Shown: positions 1-11,946 of the stretch, piece after piece
Layout: each line of letters begins with the position of its first letter
How positions within the stretch are numbered: the stretch's first letter is position 1
NCBI RefSeq assembly: GCF_042453785.1
Contig: NC_091670.1
Span: 35,971,501-36,035,500, forward strand
DNA: 64,000 nt
Direction of reading: 5' to 3'
Source of the DNA: Malus domestica
Lineage: Eukaryota; Streptophyta; Magnoliopsida; Rosales; Rosaceae
Translations under genes and position numbers: made by a program
The notes under the pieces: model-generated
The model's database searches: none
Seen by the model: only the letters and a program-made list of their open reading frames with translations
What the model was told of the DNA's origin: nothing

Positions 1-1492
1 GATGAATCTCTCAACGCAAAAGAGAGCGAGAATCCAACACAAATTACAACTGACCATTGAATACCGGCAGTGAGAGGAAGGAACCCTATGTGGTTTGGGT
101 CGGTAAACCCGATTCCTAATCGGATCCTTAAACCCCACAATCCTCAAAAAAAATTTCACTCTGTCGACCATTTGAAAACCAAAAATACACAATCAGACTG
201 CATTCTGGCCTCGGCCCACATTCAGATCCAAGTCCATTTCAAACCAGCAATTAGCCCAGCCCAATATGGAATGAAAAATCAAATATGTGTGGTGGATGTA
301 TGTTTCAAAACTGGGCGAACAAGTGTTGCAGTATTATTGGTTCATGTCATTAGATACAGAAACGAGCGTTGGCAAGTCTTCAGACTGCCTTCAAGGGCGC
401 TAGCGAATACCCGTGGCGATTATCGTCAGGGGTGCCCATGTTTCATGCTACAACTCCTCTGATTTTCTTCAAGCAGTCAAGACCTAAGTATTGTCCTTTT
501 AATACATTTTTTTCCAGTATACATTTCGAGACTTATTTTCACTAATGTAATTAAGACACTCGATGCGATGTTCACTTAGCAAAGTATGAGAGAATACTAA
601 ATCAGGTAACCTAGGATTATAGAAAGTAAGGAAATGGAATCAGATAAACTATCCTCATAATTAATCTAATTCATGATTTTAAATACTCAACTACGGATTT
701 TAAGAAGAAACCCACCCTTCAAAAGAAAATTACGAAGGTTGTTTTTAATTGGACCATAAAAGTTTAGCGTCAAGACATATTTACAACCTCAAGCCAGAAT
801 GTCTTTTTTAGTAATTATGATAAGCCTCGTACACACAACCTCACATTGGAAGGTTGTTTTTTGATAATTATGATGAACGTCGTACCACAAGAGTATTCTC
901 CGATCATGTAGCAAATTATCTCCTACCTGAGTATGGTTTTCGATGATATCTTTAATTTAATAATGTCCAGACAAATTCACGATTTATTGAAAAAATAGAT
1001 TCAAAAAATTGATAAATAAGTCTTACCCTCAATTCAAATATTCAAATTCAAATTTATATTCTCAATGCTATAGCTAAAGTCAACAAAGGGAATCAGATCA
1101 ACCATCCACATAATTAATCTAATTCATGATTTTAAATAATCAAACAATTGATTGCAGACCATTGAAAAGTCCACTCTCGAGGAAAACATGCAACAAGATA
1201 GCTTAAGAGCCAAGGCAAAATATAGACAACTTGGAGACAGCCTCCTCCCATAAACAAGCAATGAATCCGACGACAATAATCCATGTTATGTTAATTTCTA
1301 CATGACAGCACCACAAAAATTGACACCTCCATCCCACATGCCATGCCAACCCGAAGACGTCGATAAATTACGTGTACAGCAAATTTAGGAGACATTTAGG
1401 AGACAGCAAATTAAAGAATATTAATGTTGAAATTCACTTTCACTTGCTTATCCTAACCCAATGCCGGGTGCTAATCCCTTCTTCTTCCAAAG
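1..1492. other. Intergenic region, no supported gene
   Basis: AT-rich DNA downstream of the fatty acid hydroxylase gene. A 130-codon open frame at 70-462 (plus) has no recognisable domain and is not accepted as a gene. The only structure seen is a pair of direct repeats at about 636-691 and 1089-1146. Confidence 0.6.
636..1146. repeat. Direct repeat pair of about 55 bp, 450 bp apart
   Basis: The units at 636-691 and 1089-1146 share a block that runs from GGAATCAGAT through AATTAATCTAATTCATGA to TTTTAAATA with a few mismatches. The spacing is about 453 bp. This could be the edge of a degenerate element or a local duplication; no terminal inverted repeat or target duplication was recognised. 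Confidence 0.5.
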
Positions 1493-3354
1493 TTATCTGA
1501 CTTTCTTGGCTGCTTTCGATTCTGGAAGTGTTCCGAACACCCTGTCCCATAAGCTTGAAGTTATTCCGAAGCCCTTATCTTGGATCCTGAAGTGATGATT
1601 CAGGTGGTATTTCTGCAAACACAAGCAAACACCGTGTTATTCTTGTTGGGCATTGACCAGTTCCCGTCAAGCAGAAGGTGTAAAAGATTTGTAAGTTCTG
1701 ATCATGATTACAATGCAAACAGAGATATTAGGTCTAATGGGTAAAATTCCTGCAAGGATGAAAAGCGTAGTGATCTTTACCTTCAGATTTCGGGGTACCT
1801 CACTTGATGGCTGGCCGTGATGAAGATAGTAATGGGTGCAATCATACATCACGTAGCCCAATAAACCGCCTCCAAACAAAGCAGGAGCAACAGTAGGAGA
1901 GGCCATCAGCTTCACCAAGTTAAAGAACTGGCACAAATGACAATTGCGTTATGATTGGTAATGAAATTCTTTTTCATATAAAACAATCCTAGACAAATTT
2001 ATTTAATGGTAATACTGTTAAGGTTTAAGTAAACCTCAAGACCAAAATTATGCAATCTTAATACACATAATAGTAACCAGATATCCTATCTAATCAAATT
2101 CAAAACAATGTATCATGGCCCTAGGACATGTAATTTTGCTTCCATTAGAAAAATAATTAGTTTGACCCTTCAGAATAACCATTAACCACAGTATTCTTGA
2201 ACCACACATAATGACAGGAAGGCAGGACAATAAGAGATATGGAAGAATAGACATACTGGAATGCATAAAACAGCTGTCGCAGCAGGAGGGAAAACAAGTC
2301 GCAGGCCGTCCATTGGGTGCTTATGGTGGCAGCCATGAAGGAGATAATGTAAGGTGTTCCACCTGAAGCAGTTACAGCAGTACAATTGCATTAGTCTCGG
2401 TGACATTCAGAAGTTATGCATGCGTAAACAAAAACATAAAAAGTGGGGAGAGAGTTATAAGAAACAAACCAGTAGCTCTTTGTTTCAATGTGGAAAAGAA
2501 AGCGGTGCAACGTGTATTCAAGCAATGTCCAGACAAAAATGCCAAAAACAACCATCAGAACTATTTCAGGGAATGTATGGCCCATCCGTACAGACACTGA
2601 GATGGAATAGAACACAACTGGCAGCCATATGACAGGAACTGCCCACCACACCGTGCGGGTCAAGAACTAATTCAAGTAGAAAAATGAGTCAGAAGTAGAG
2701 CTCTGCAAATTCTCAAGAAAGAAATTTAGCTGCATGTGCACTGTGCTACCATGTGAGCATATGTGAATTAAATTTGTAACGGATTAACTAAAGGGGGAGG
2801 CAGTACCTCCCAAAATTCACTTTCAAAAAATCGAGGGCCTTCTTTGCTAACAATCGGCTGGTGAACCCACTCTTGGTATGCTTCTCCAAGATGGCCAACC
2901 TGTGAAAGATTGCGAAAAGCCAAAAGTTACACTAAAATTCAATACAATCATCAAATACAATAAAGAGAGACGGGGTCGCAAGAGAGATCACAATGCTCAT
3001 AGATTTATAAAAAAGGAAAAAGCAATTCTAGAGAAAAATGTGACATGCTATGAACTCTCAGAGAAGGAAAAGGAGGCACCAAATATAAGCGGTAAATGTC
3101 CCTGTGCAAAGAGACTGTTTGGCAAATTTCTCAGCATCTATCCAAAAATAAAAGATATATTTGGAGAAATAAATTGAAAATCATCATTGAAAATCTAGAA
3201 AGATGGCACTTCGAATACTTACGAATGAAGAGCCTCGGATCTAAATGGTTATACATATTCAAGTCCATATACGAACAAAGAAAAAACATTAGGCAAGCCT
3301 TACCTGAAATACAAGGGCTTTATCCAAATCAACTTTGAAGTCCTGTGCAACCAT
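1493..3354 (-). CDS. FAH1: Fatty acid 2-hydroxylase (sphingolipid alpha-hydroxylase), six exons
   Basis: Deduced exons (minus): 3354-3304, 2899-2807, 2666-2470, 2362-2257, 1927-1781 and 1612-1493. All have GT-AG borders and total 714 nt, giving 237 aa, which is the length I recall for Arabidopsis FAH1. The product belongs to the membrane di-metal hydroxylases. Its histidine clusters are HRFLFH (102-107), H119, HGCHHKHP (123-130), THYYLHH (180-186) and HLNHH (201-205). Hydrophobic stretches lie at about 54-70 and 85-98. Plant members lack the fused cytochrome b5 domain of the yeast enzyme and add a 2-hydroxyl group to very-long-chain fatty acids of ceramides in the ER; that is family knowledge. 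The start is the first ATG after a probable 5' UTR intron and matches the family N-terminus (MVAQ...). Residue 115 is Trp where the family and the second local copy have Gly. Two broken paralogues lie upstream on the same strand. Confidence 0.93.
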
Positions 3355-4400
3355 CTTGTTACGTATAACACTGCTGGAGAAACAGCAAAACTAATACATT
3401 AAGTTCAATGATGCGGATCCATAGAGGACAAGAACCAAAAAGATCTAATTACATAGTTGCAATAAGCATTCAGATATTAGAGATAAAAAATTGTAACATG
3501 TGATGAGTTAGTATCTGATATTACATCTGATTATAATATCAGTAATTGATCACTGGTTTAATCTTATGGACTAAGTCTCCCTGCCAACGACAATTTAAAG
3601 GAAAGTTCTCTTTGACTTCCTTAAACTATTCCGTGAAACCGACTAATACCTGCCTATAGGCCACAAAACTTTCTTTGAAGATTATCAAAAGATAAACTAA
3701 TCAAGGTGAAGCAGTAATCAGCACCAGAGAAAAAAGATAGCTAAGAATTTATCAAGTAAATGACGACATTTGATAGCTAAGAATTTATCGGACTCATTTG
3801 CACTATGATCTAAATCTGGAATTTTCTTCATCAATTTTAACATGCATCCATGAGAAAAAAGATGAATCTTGACAACAAAAACGAAACACAGTATCCATAA
3901 CATGATGCAGAAACGAAATTTCCACTCAAATGCCTAATTTGAAATTAATCAATTCACAGGAGATCCATTTTTTCTTGCAAAAATGATAATCCAGTTTTCC
4001 CTTTTACCTCTACTTTCCCAGCTACCAAACAGATAATGTCGCTCTGCAGAAACGGCCCCACACAATATCACACAAAGTCTCAAGACTCATGCTTTATTCT
4101 CAAACCCCATGATTTCTTCCCCTTTTCTTCCATGATTTCTCACCAACCAAACAGCATTTAGCATCATGAAATTCAAAAAATCACACGGTTCGACAAGAAA
4201 AAGGAATCCCACAATGCACCTATCGAACCCAAATTCAAAACCCACAATTTTCCAAACCAAAACACCAAACCCAGATCTACAAATCGCACGAAAACCACAC
4301 AAAAATTAAAAAATCAGACGAGGGAGAGCAATGGGTTACCTACTGAGAACCCGGGTCGGATCCAACGCAAGAGAACGACGGAACACGACCACCCTTTGTT
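3355..4400 (-). other. Probable 5' leader with intron of the FAH1 gene
   Basis: Just upstream of the start codon the minus strand reads TTTCTCCAG followed by about 19 nt of leader, a good 3' splice site at 3374. A matching donor (CAGTAG then GTAACC) lies near 4338, so the 5' UTR is probably split, with a first non-coding exon at about 4340-4400. The interval between them has no supported gene. This is inference from splice motifs only; a cDNA would settle it. Confidence 0.5.
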
Positions 4401-4490
4401 CCTCTCTCTCTCCACAGAATATGAACCACCAGCACCACCACTAGAAGAGGTTTCCGCGTTGAGCGTCAAGTGGTGCGGTGGCAGAGGAAT

Positions 4491-4496
<6 letters not shown>

Positions 4497-4539
<43 letters not shown>
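4497..4539. repeat. (CT)n dinucleotide microsatellite in the FAH1 promoter or leader
   Basis: An uninterrupted CT run of 43 bp, which reads GA on the coding strand of FAH1. It lies about 100 bp upstream of the predicted first exon. GA/CT tracts are common near plant transcription starts, so it may be core promoter or 5' UTR sequence, and it is likely length-polymorphic. Confidence 0.9.
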
Positions 4540-4540
<1 letters not shown>

Positions 4541-4541
<1 letters not shown>

Positions 4542-5796
4542 CGTCTGTGGAAAACAAGTCGTACTGTGGCAGATGATTTTAAGATATGGGACGATTTGGG
4601 CCGTCGATTTTTGTATGCGCATAGCCAGCACTCGTCACGTTGGATTCCAAGTTTCTAACGGTGGCCAGTCTCGCAACTTTTCAAGTTCTTTTAACAAATA
4701 TTTTTACAGCGGAGTGCGGTGGGTTAATTTACCGTGTAGAAGCTGAGACGGTGTCTGTTGTCTGAGTTCGTTTTTCTTTTCAATGACGTAGTTGGGAAAA
4801 AAAAAGTCTTGTGGGTCCCCCTATGATAACTTTGTTAAGGAATTTGATTCATTGCGGACATTAGGATTCAGAGTCTAGAGATCAAAATATTAACCACACA
4901 AATTAAATTTGACTGTTCTTAATTAACTTATTTTGTCGATTTATTTCACACAAATTAATGATTTTAATTTCTTTTCCATAGAAATCAAAAGTTCAGATTT
5001 TTTTTATTTTTACTCCGGACATTAGGGTCCAGAGGGATCTAATTCCCTTTTTTTTTTTTTTATTGTTCGAAAATTCCCTTTGTTAATTAGGGGAATTTGG
5101 TTGGGCATACATGAAATATTTTTGTAGGAGAACGGCAAATTCATTCCGATCGGTTGCCTCAACTGCCGGTCAGCGTCAACAGTTGGCTAACTTCTAGTAA
5201 AGGCACATTGCTCTCGTTTTCTCCCAACTGGGACACATTCTCTTTTGCTCATATGATGAATGTATAGATGGTTTTTATGTGTTGTTGATGCCCAACTATC
5301 GTAACGTCTTGTGTTAATATTATAGTAATATATATAAGCTTTTATATACAAGACCTTAATGCTATTGATATTTCATAAAACGTAAATTATTCTCACAAAG
5401 TTTTAACGATATTTAAAGTGTAAAAATATAATTGTATTTTCCTCTATAATATAAAGGTTTTAAGTTCAATTCACATAGATGAAAAGTTCAGTATATAGTT
5501 GTAACAATTTCATTGTATAGTTTAACTCAAATCTCTTAGTTTCGTTTATTCAAGGTTTAAGGGAAAACTTAAATTAATTACATCAAAAAGCCTTCAGACC
5601 AGTACAAATATAGTCAAGATAATACATGAAAAATCATAAATTATATATATTGATTACGAAGCTACTTTACCACATATTCTTCTCTCATTTCAAGTAAGTA
5701 AACATGTTATAAATCTTTTCTAACATATAAGATATTTTAGTGTCATCGCTACATTATTTGGTCTAGTAATATATAAGGAAAACTAATGAAAATGTC
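4541..5796. other. Intergenic region upstream of FAH1
   Basis: AT-rich sequence with no supported coding region. A short phrase around CGGACATTAGG occurs twice, near 4856 and 5017. No promoter element could be assigned with confidence. Confidence 0.5.
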
Positions 5797-5932
5797 TTAA
5801 AAACTTTGAATTTTAACGATAAGGACAAAATAAAGGGTAAAGTGAATAGTAACATGATTGACTTTTTAATGTAAAAATGTGGTTTTTCGTTAAAGTGAAC
5901 AATACTATAAGTTTTTCGTTAAAGTTTTCTAA
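5797..5932. mobile_element. Small MITE-like inverted-repeat element
   Basis: The left end reads AAAACTTTGAATTTTAACGA and the right end GTTTTTCGTTAAAGTTTTC, which are imperfect inverse complements. The phrase TTTTCGTTAAAGT also recurs inside. The length is about 135 bp and there is no coding capacity. The motif (ACTTTAACG, AAAGTGAATAGTA) resembles an abundant rosaceous MITE I recall, but the exact ends and target duplication were not fixed. Confidence 0.5.
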
Positions 5933-6223
5933 TATATATCTCCACTAACAAGCTTAATTAAGTAATGTCACTGCAATTCAATTTAGAAAAATTCAAAACT
6001 ATAACGGAACCAAACCATTACGGTCCAGTTTGTTTTGAACCTTTGAAATTTCTTTTGTTAAAAAAAAAAATAGAAAAGCGAAACTGGCCACTACGGTTTG
6101 GTCAATTCGGCCAACTGAGGCCCACATTGACATGGTCCTAGTAAGAAAAACATATATAATTTAGCGAAAACAAAGAAAGAATCCAACCAGCCAGCAAGGC
6201 TGACTACTGGTTAAATTCTAGGT

Positions 6224-6813
6224 ATATTTATGGAGGGAGTGACCCCAAGTCCCTTGTTTTGAATTCTGAAGGGATGGTTCAAGTGAGACGTCTGCAGTTA
6301 AACATACATACACGTACGACCAAGTATTACTTGTTAATTAAGTCATGAATATTAGAGATCAAGTGAGGATTATTTGATGAAATAGAACCATAAATTTGTC
6401 TCCAAATTAAAATTAAAATTAAAAATTATTGTTACCTTGAGATTCAGAGACGAACTTTTAGAAGGCTTCCCATGGTGCAGGTACTAATGAGTGAGATCAT
6501 ATGCTGTGTATCCCAACACGCCCCCACCAAACAAAGCAGGAGCAACTGATGGAGGGAATAAAACCCTAAACAGACAGAATCGAGAACGAGCAGAACATGT
6601 AGATTGATATATCAGAAGCAGCGTATTATACATACATTTATATATGTGTGTGTGTGTGTGTGTTAAGTTGAGGACCTGATGAGGTAGTGAAAATGTACGT
6701 AACATACCAGAAGGCTTAAAACAGCGGCAGCTTCAGGAGGAAAAACAAGTCGCATTGCATCCATAGGGTTCATGTGGTGGTATCCATGCAGAAGATAATG
6801 CATCGTGTTTCCC
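6224..6813 (-). pseudogene. Fatty acid 2-hydroxylase pseudogene, 5'-truncated copy
   Basis: Only the downstream half of a FAH gene remains. An exon 4 equivalent (6813-6708, the same 106 nt as in the intact gene) encodes a segment with HYLLHGYHHMNPMD. A partial exon 5 (about 6567-6436) carries PSVAPALFGGGVLGY, but an in-frame TAG at 6484-6486 replaces a tyrosine codon of the THYYLHH motif. An exon 6 remnant begins at 6291 and reads HLNHPFRIQNKG before decaying. Exons 1-3 were not found upstream, where a CACTA-like element begins at 6879. The HGCHHKHP motif is also degraded (HGYHHMNP). A TG microsatellite lies in the intron at about 6643-6662. This copy cannot make an active hydroxylase. Confidence 0.88.
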
Positions 6814-7904
6814 CTACAAAAAGTGATTAGAAAAAGCAGTTCACTGCATCCATATCAACTACACGATTTATGAAGGCCCACTGCTAGAAATTTGGCTAAC
6901 AGCCATCCTTTTTATTGGTGTCTATTGTTAAGTGTGGACACTCACATTGGTGGTAAACCTCAATGACCACTAAGCAGCCACTAAACTAGAGAACATGTCC
7001 TATATAGAGGACTCTATTGTAACAATGGCTACCAATATTGCATTGGTGTGTATGTGAACAGTACAACATTTTTATATTTTATAATTATTTCTAAAATTCA
7101 AAATATCTCATTGTCCCTCTTATTAGTGGCTAGATTTGAGACTACCATTGGTGCCTTTCATACTCGTACACACACCAATCATATGTGTCTATATTAGGAG
7201 CAGTGGCTTTTAAGATATAGGCACCAAAGTTGGTGTGAATCTACAGCATTCCAAATGGCCAATATGTTCAAATTGTATTACATGCATTTTAGTAATAACT
7301 CTGTACTATATTAAAACTCAGCTTCTTAATATAAAATTCACATGAAATTTAAATTTGTAAAAGGATTCACATTTCCAACCAACCACACTTTATATCCAAT
7401 AGATTTATCAATAACAAGGTTTGTGCTACATAAGAAAGCATATTACATTCAACGATGTTGTCCAACACAACCAAGTACCCAAGGGTGACAACGTTACATT
7501 TTATAACACCTATGTACCTATGCACATCCACCAACAGCAAACCGATAACTAACAAAATCCACCCAATTGGTTATATGCCTTCCCTATGGCATTTCTAGTA
7601 TATACATCAAGTAAAATTCACAAAAAGTATCATAGTTAACTTTTCACTTATTGAATTTCAGCTATTCACAACAAATCCTACATAACTTACAAGTTACAAC
7701 TAAGCCTTTTTCAGAATTCCATCCTCCCACTACAAGCTACAGGCGTCAGACCTAAGTTCATCATGCAATGAAGCTCACTTAACCACATTCCCTTCTTGAG
7801 AGTCCCACAATTTTTTCTGAATTGAAAAATAAATCTTTTACAAAACATGGTAAAAATAAAACACAATGAACTAAGAACAATATATTGAAAACAGACCAAG
7901 AGCT

Positions 7905-7985
7905 TACATCTTTGTGAAACATCTGAAGCAAGCATGACAGCATATGTGGAAGACTCGTCTCTGTCAGCTTCCACCTTCATTCCAC
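7905..7985 (-). pseudogene. Captured exon of 40S ribosomal protein S14 (uS11)
   Basis: After a TTGCAG acceptor (7990-7986) the minus strand encodes [18 protein letters not shown] followed by DVSQRCK. This matches the conserved RPS14 stretch with the family's MKVKADRDESSPYAAMLA. One codon is missing before DVSQ, and there are several substitutions. A donor-like GTAAG follows the Arg-Cys codons. Neither the preceding nor the following RPS14 exons were found nearby, so this is an isolated fragment inside the CACTA-like element, not a gene. Confidence 0.82.
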
Positions 7986-9234
7986 CTGCAAATGTACAAA
8001 AAGTTCACAACACCAAACTACAACCGAGACTGAATTAAACGATTAACTTTGTATTTAGTAGGTCTTAATTCTACGAAGCCGAAATTCCTTACCAATGAGG
8101 CGCATCTCAAACAAGAAATCAACATTATCAATTCAAGAAAAAACAATGCAATGATTTCAACGTATAATCATCCTTTCAGGAATGCAATCATTAGATACAG
8201 ATAAATGTGTTGAAATGCCACTACTGCCAATTGATACAATTTTTATAGCATGCACACAAAAATTGTTCAACCAAAACAATCTCTAATTAAAGCATCACAT
8301 TTTATTAAATTGACGATAAATCAATACATGAGAAGAGAGGCTAATCATAAGGTCAGGAACCTGTGAAAACAAAGGAAAATAACAATAATGAATTTGAATT
8401 TACTACAATTTTCTCTAAGACCATGTTTCATATACTCTACTTAAAGATTCAATTCTCATCGTTCTCATCATTAGATGTTTAACCCATTAAAAAAATAAAA
8501 CTTAAATTAAGAAACAATTGAAGAGATATGATATCAACACCCTTAGCAAGAATAAGGCCAAATCCTTTCCAAGAGAGCAGGGAAACTGCTAACAAGTTAA
8601 AAAGAAAAAAAAAATTTCACATACAAAACATTTACGCGTGTTTCTTCCTAACATGATGACGACAACGACTCGAGATTATATGACTACATTACATCTCCTT
8701 TGATTAATCCATCATGTGATGATGAAGTACCAAATCATCCAAAAATCCTCGATTCTAGAGCAGGGGATGCTCCTATGGCTGAATTCAAAATAATGCTCCG
8801 TTACTCTTCTTTTTTCACGGTAAATAATGCCCAACCACTCTACAGATGAGGCATCTAATTGGCTTAAATGTTTTGTAAAAGAGAGGTCAGCGGGGATAAT
8901 CTTAGAGCACAAGCATTTCGAATCTAATCAACTCAGTGTGAAGTAGCATCTAATAAAAGCGTGGAAGAACTCTACCAAACAATAGAACATGTAGAAACCC
9001 ATCATCGAATAAATAAAGGCCTCTGAAATCTAAGCTTTTAGCAACTAGTGGTAACCTAATCTCTATGCTTTTGACGTCATCAGCTTCAGTAGATGCCAAT
9101 GAATACAAGAGTAAGGTCAAATCCTTTCCAAAAGATATGATATCGAAACATATTTTCAGTGATGTTCAAGGACCAAAACTATCAAACATTAAAAACTAAA
9201 AATTAAAGCAGTGTAAAATCTAGTTTAAAAATGC

Positions 9235-9357
9235 GAAAATACCCAACAATCCCGCCATAACCACAGACACGATCGACTTCATCACCAGCTCTGGCCTCAT
9301 CACACTCATCGACGCCACTGCTAATCCGCTCTTGGCCATCAAGTACGCCGCTCCCAT
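9235..9357 (-). pseudogene. Captured fragment of V-ATPase 16-kDa proteolipid (subunit c)
   Basis: The minus strand reads 41 codons that begin [16 protein letters not shown] and continue with [12 protein letters not shown] and VVMAGLLGI. This is the first-helix region of the highly conserved vacuolar H+-ATPase proteolipid. An acceptor-like TTTTTCAAG precedes it. The frame then leaves the family and stops. The rest of the roughly 165-aa protein is absent. The fragment lies inside the CACTA-like element about 1.3 kb from the RPS14 fragment, on the same strand. Confidence 0.82.
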
Positions 9358-9967
9358 ACTTGAAAAACACACAAAACCCAAACAAAATCATATGTTTCGT
9401 AGATATGAAATTGAAGAAATTTGGCTACGAATTTGTAGACACTAACTTGAGGATAGGAAAGAGGATGGGAAGAAGATTATGAAGGTATAATTTGACGGTC
9501 TGTTGCCTGTAAAAAAAGGGAGAGAAAGGATGCGGGAAGTAGAGAGAGTGAAGGGGGAAGGAGGAGAAAGAGTGGAGGGGAGAGAGAGGAGAGATATTTG
9601 TGAAAGGGGAAAGAGAGGATAACCATTTTAGTTTCGTCCACCTTTAAAACCACAAGAAATTCTTATAATATGGACTCCACTCCATGACTTGTCTCACTCA
9701 TTTCGGTGGGTATCCAAAAAAAAAAACAAATAACCAGCACCACTTCAGTGCCTACAAAATAAATAATAAAATAAAAATGTAGAAGAAAAGTAATTTTAAG
9801 AAATAAAGTTATTTGACAGACGCCAACAATTTTGAAGGCCATCGATATCAGAGGCATCCCACTCTAAAGACACCAAAAAATAGTAAGAGTGAGTGCTTTA
9901 TATCTATGGCCACCAATTACAAATGGTGTGCAAAAAATGGTGTCCTATGAGCATAATTCTAGTAGTG

Positions 9968-11946
9968 GTCCTCCTATATGCAAACACTCACAATCACTTC
10001 TAGGGTTTTAACTTTTAAGGCCACAATATGTGGGTTATAACTTATAACCTATCCCCTTTTTACTACGTTGCAACGATATCTCCTTATGAAGTTCCTTACT
10101 ACTTTAATTATAATAATTTTGTAGCTAACTACATTTTGCACCCTTCAAAGCATTTACAATGGGTATGTCAAAATTTTTTGTCAAATTCTTAATTGATGGT
10201 TGATGTTGCATTTTAAAGCGGATAATGCTAGGAAGACCAAATTTTTAAACCAAACTTGTAAATTAAATGATGTACGTCATCAATAGAAAATAAACACGTT
10301 AATCAATACTTAAGTAATGATCCAATTATTAACATCTACATAATTTGGTTTACAAAATTTCTAAATATAATCTCTCTATAGCACTACCCTTTTAAAGCAT
10401 GCTGTCAAGTTTTATTATATTCCAACCAGTATGTTAATTATTATTTTATTATCATATAGGACCACGTTAAAATAAAATAAACAGTAAAATCATTTTTAAA
10501 ACTTTATATCCTAGTGGATGGTGGAACCTATATAAATTAATAATTAAATAAAATAGCAACTGAAGGTAGAAGAGCAACGTCAAAATTGACACTATAAAAA
10601 ACCAATCCAGGTTACCTAAAAGATTGTTCAGTTGGAGCAATTTTGCAGTTAAAAATGACTTTGGAATTCCAGCTAAGATTTGGCATCCACTTTGGATTTT
10701 GGGTGATTTTTAAATGATTTATGAGGTCTCAATTTTCTCATATTATACATTAAGGTTTTAAAATTGTATCAATTTTTTAGTTTTGTCTCTTTGAATGTTT
10801 AATTATCCATTAAATTGAAGAGTGTAATTTGTCATTGTGGTGCAAATGTGACTTACAATTAAGTTAGCTCATATAAGGATCTCAAGTTTTCATCATGTCA
10901 AAAACCAGACCAAAAGCTTAAATTGCTACAATTTCAATACCTTAAAGTGCGATATGAGAAAATTAAAACTTCGTGGCCTATTTTAAAATTTACCCCAGGT
11001 ATATTAACTCGTAGTTTTATATCGTATGTGGCGTAAACCATGTCCTGTCTGTTTAGTTTTAATACCCTAAGTTGTGTGGTAATCATTCTTTTTCATTATT
11101 CATTTCTTTGAAATGATTCGTTTGGTAATTTAAAAAAAAAAAATCAAAACTACTTCTTGAGTTTTCAAAATTTCTTTCATTTTGAGTTTTTTTTTAACTA
11201 AAAACTATTATTAGTTACATAAAAAATAAAAACTGAAAGAAACAAAATAATTATCAAACGACTCTCTAGCAAGCCTTGCCGGCTATATATTGTGTAAGCT
11301 TGGTTTTTTGCCATCACCACCAATAATCAATATGATGCATTGATGATCATGGCTACGTTCGGTGTTTTGCAATGGTTCCCAGCCAAGTTGAAGATGAGTT
11401 ATAAATATATGTTGGGGCCTTTTAATGAAGAATATAAACATATAAGGATCTGTATGATATGCCAACTTCGTACTGTAGTTCAATGATCTAGAATGACCAC
11501 CTAAATTTTAACTTTTTAAGCATCCATTCAAGCATCATTGTAGTCATCCAAACAAACTATTCATCAGTTGATTATCATGACGAAATTTCGCGCAAGTAAT
11601 TATAGAAAATTGTAGTTAAAAAACTTCCTTCATAATTTCACATAGGGTGGACGTTTTGCGTCCTACTCTGATTAGCTAATTAATATCGCCGAATTCTCTA
11701 TTTTAATAAAAATACATATAAGTAGCTTCCTTCATAATTATAATTTCTGAATCAGTGTTCGATTTCGGAAAGAAGTGAACACATGAATCCAGCAACCTAT
11801 CAAACTTGCAAGTGGCTAGAATTTATTTATACATCTTTAAGAGAGAGAAAATAAGACAAGAGTAACAAATGATACAGCCAGCGAGGCTTACTGATTAATA
11901 CAGCGAAGAAAATAGACAGCCTGCAAGGCTATACTAGTTACCTGTT
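9968..11946. other. Intergenic AT-rich region
   Basis: No supported coding region. I looked here for the missing exons 1-3 of the truncated hydroxylase copy and did not find them. A possible short MITE lies at about 10219-10390, with ends GGATAATGCTA and an inverse complement of GGGTAGTGCTA, but its borders are uncertain. Confidence 0.5.

Larger units (their letters stand above)
6879..9967. mobile_element. Non-autonomous CACTA-like element carrying gene fragments
   Basis: The left end reads CACTGCTAGAAATTTGGC and the inverse complement of the right end reads CACTACTAGAATTATGC, giving CACTA-type terminal inverted repeats of about 14 bp. The flanking triplets are GCC and GTC, so the expected 3-bp target duplication has one mismatch. 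No transposase domain was recognised in the 3.1 kb interior. Inside lie fragments of ribosomal protein S14 (7905-7985) and the V-ATPase proteolipid (9235-9357), both on the minus strand. A purine-rich tract occupies about 9510-9620. Gene-fragment capture is well known for CACTA elements, but here it is inferred from the two fragments and the termini alone. Confidence 0.6.

Noticed and set aside
70-462. 130-codon open frame
   Set aside because: No domain, no splice signals and atypical composition; probably chance.
2354-2632. Plus-strand open frames over the hydroxylase exons
   Set aside because: Antisense shadows of the conserved FAH exons.
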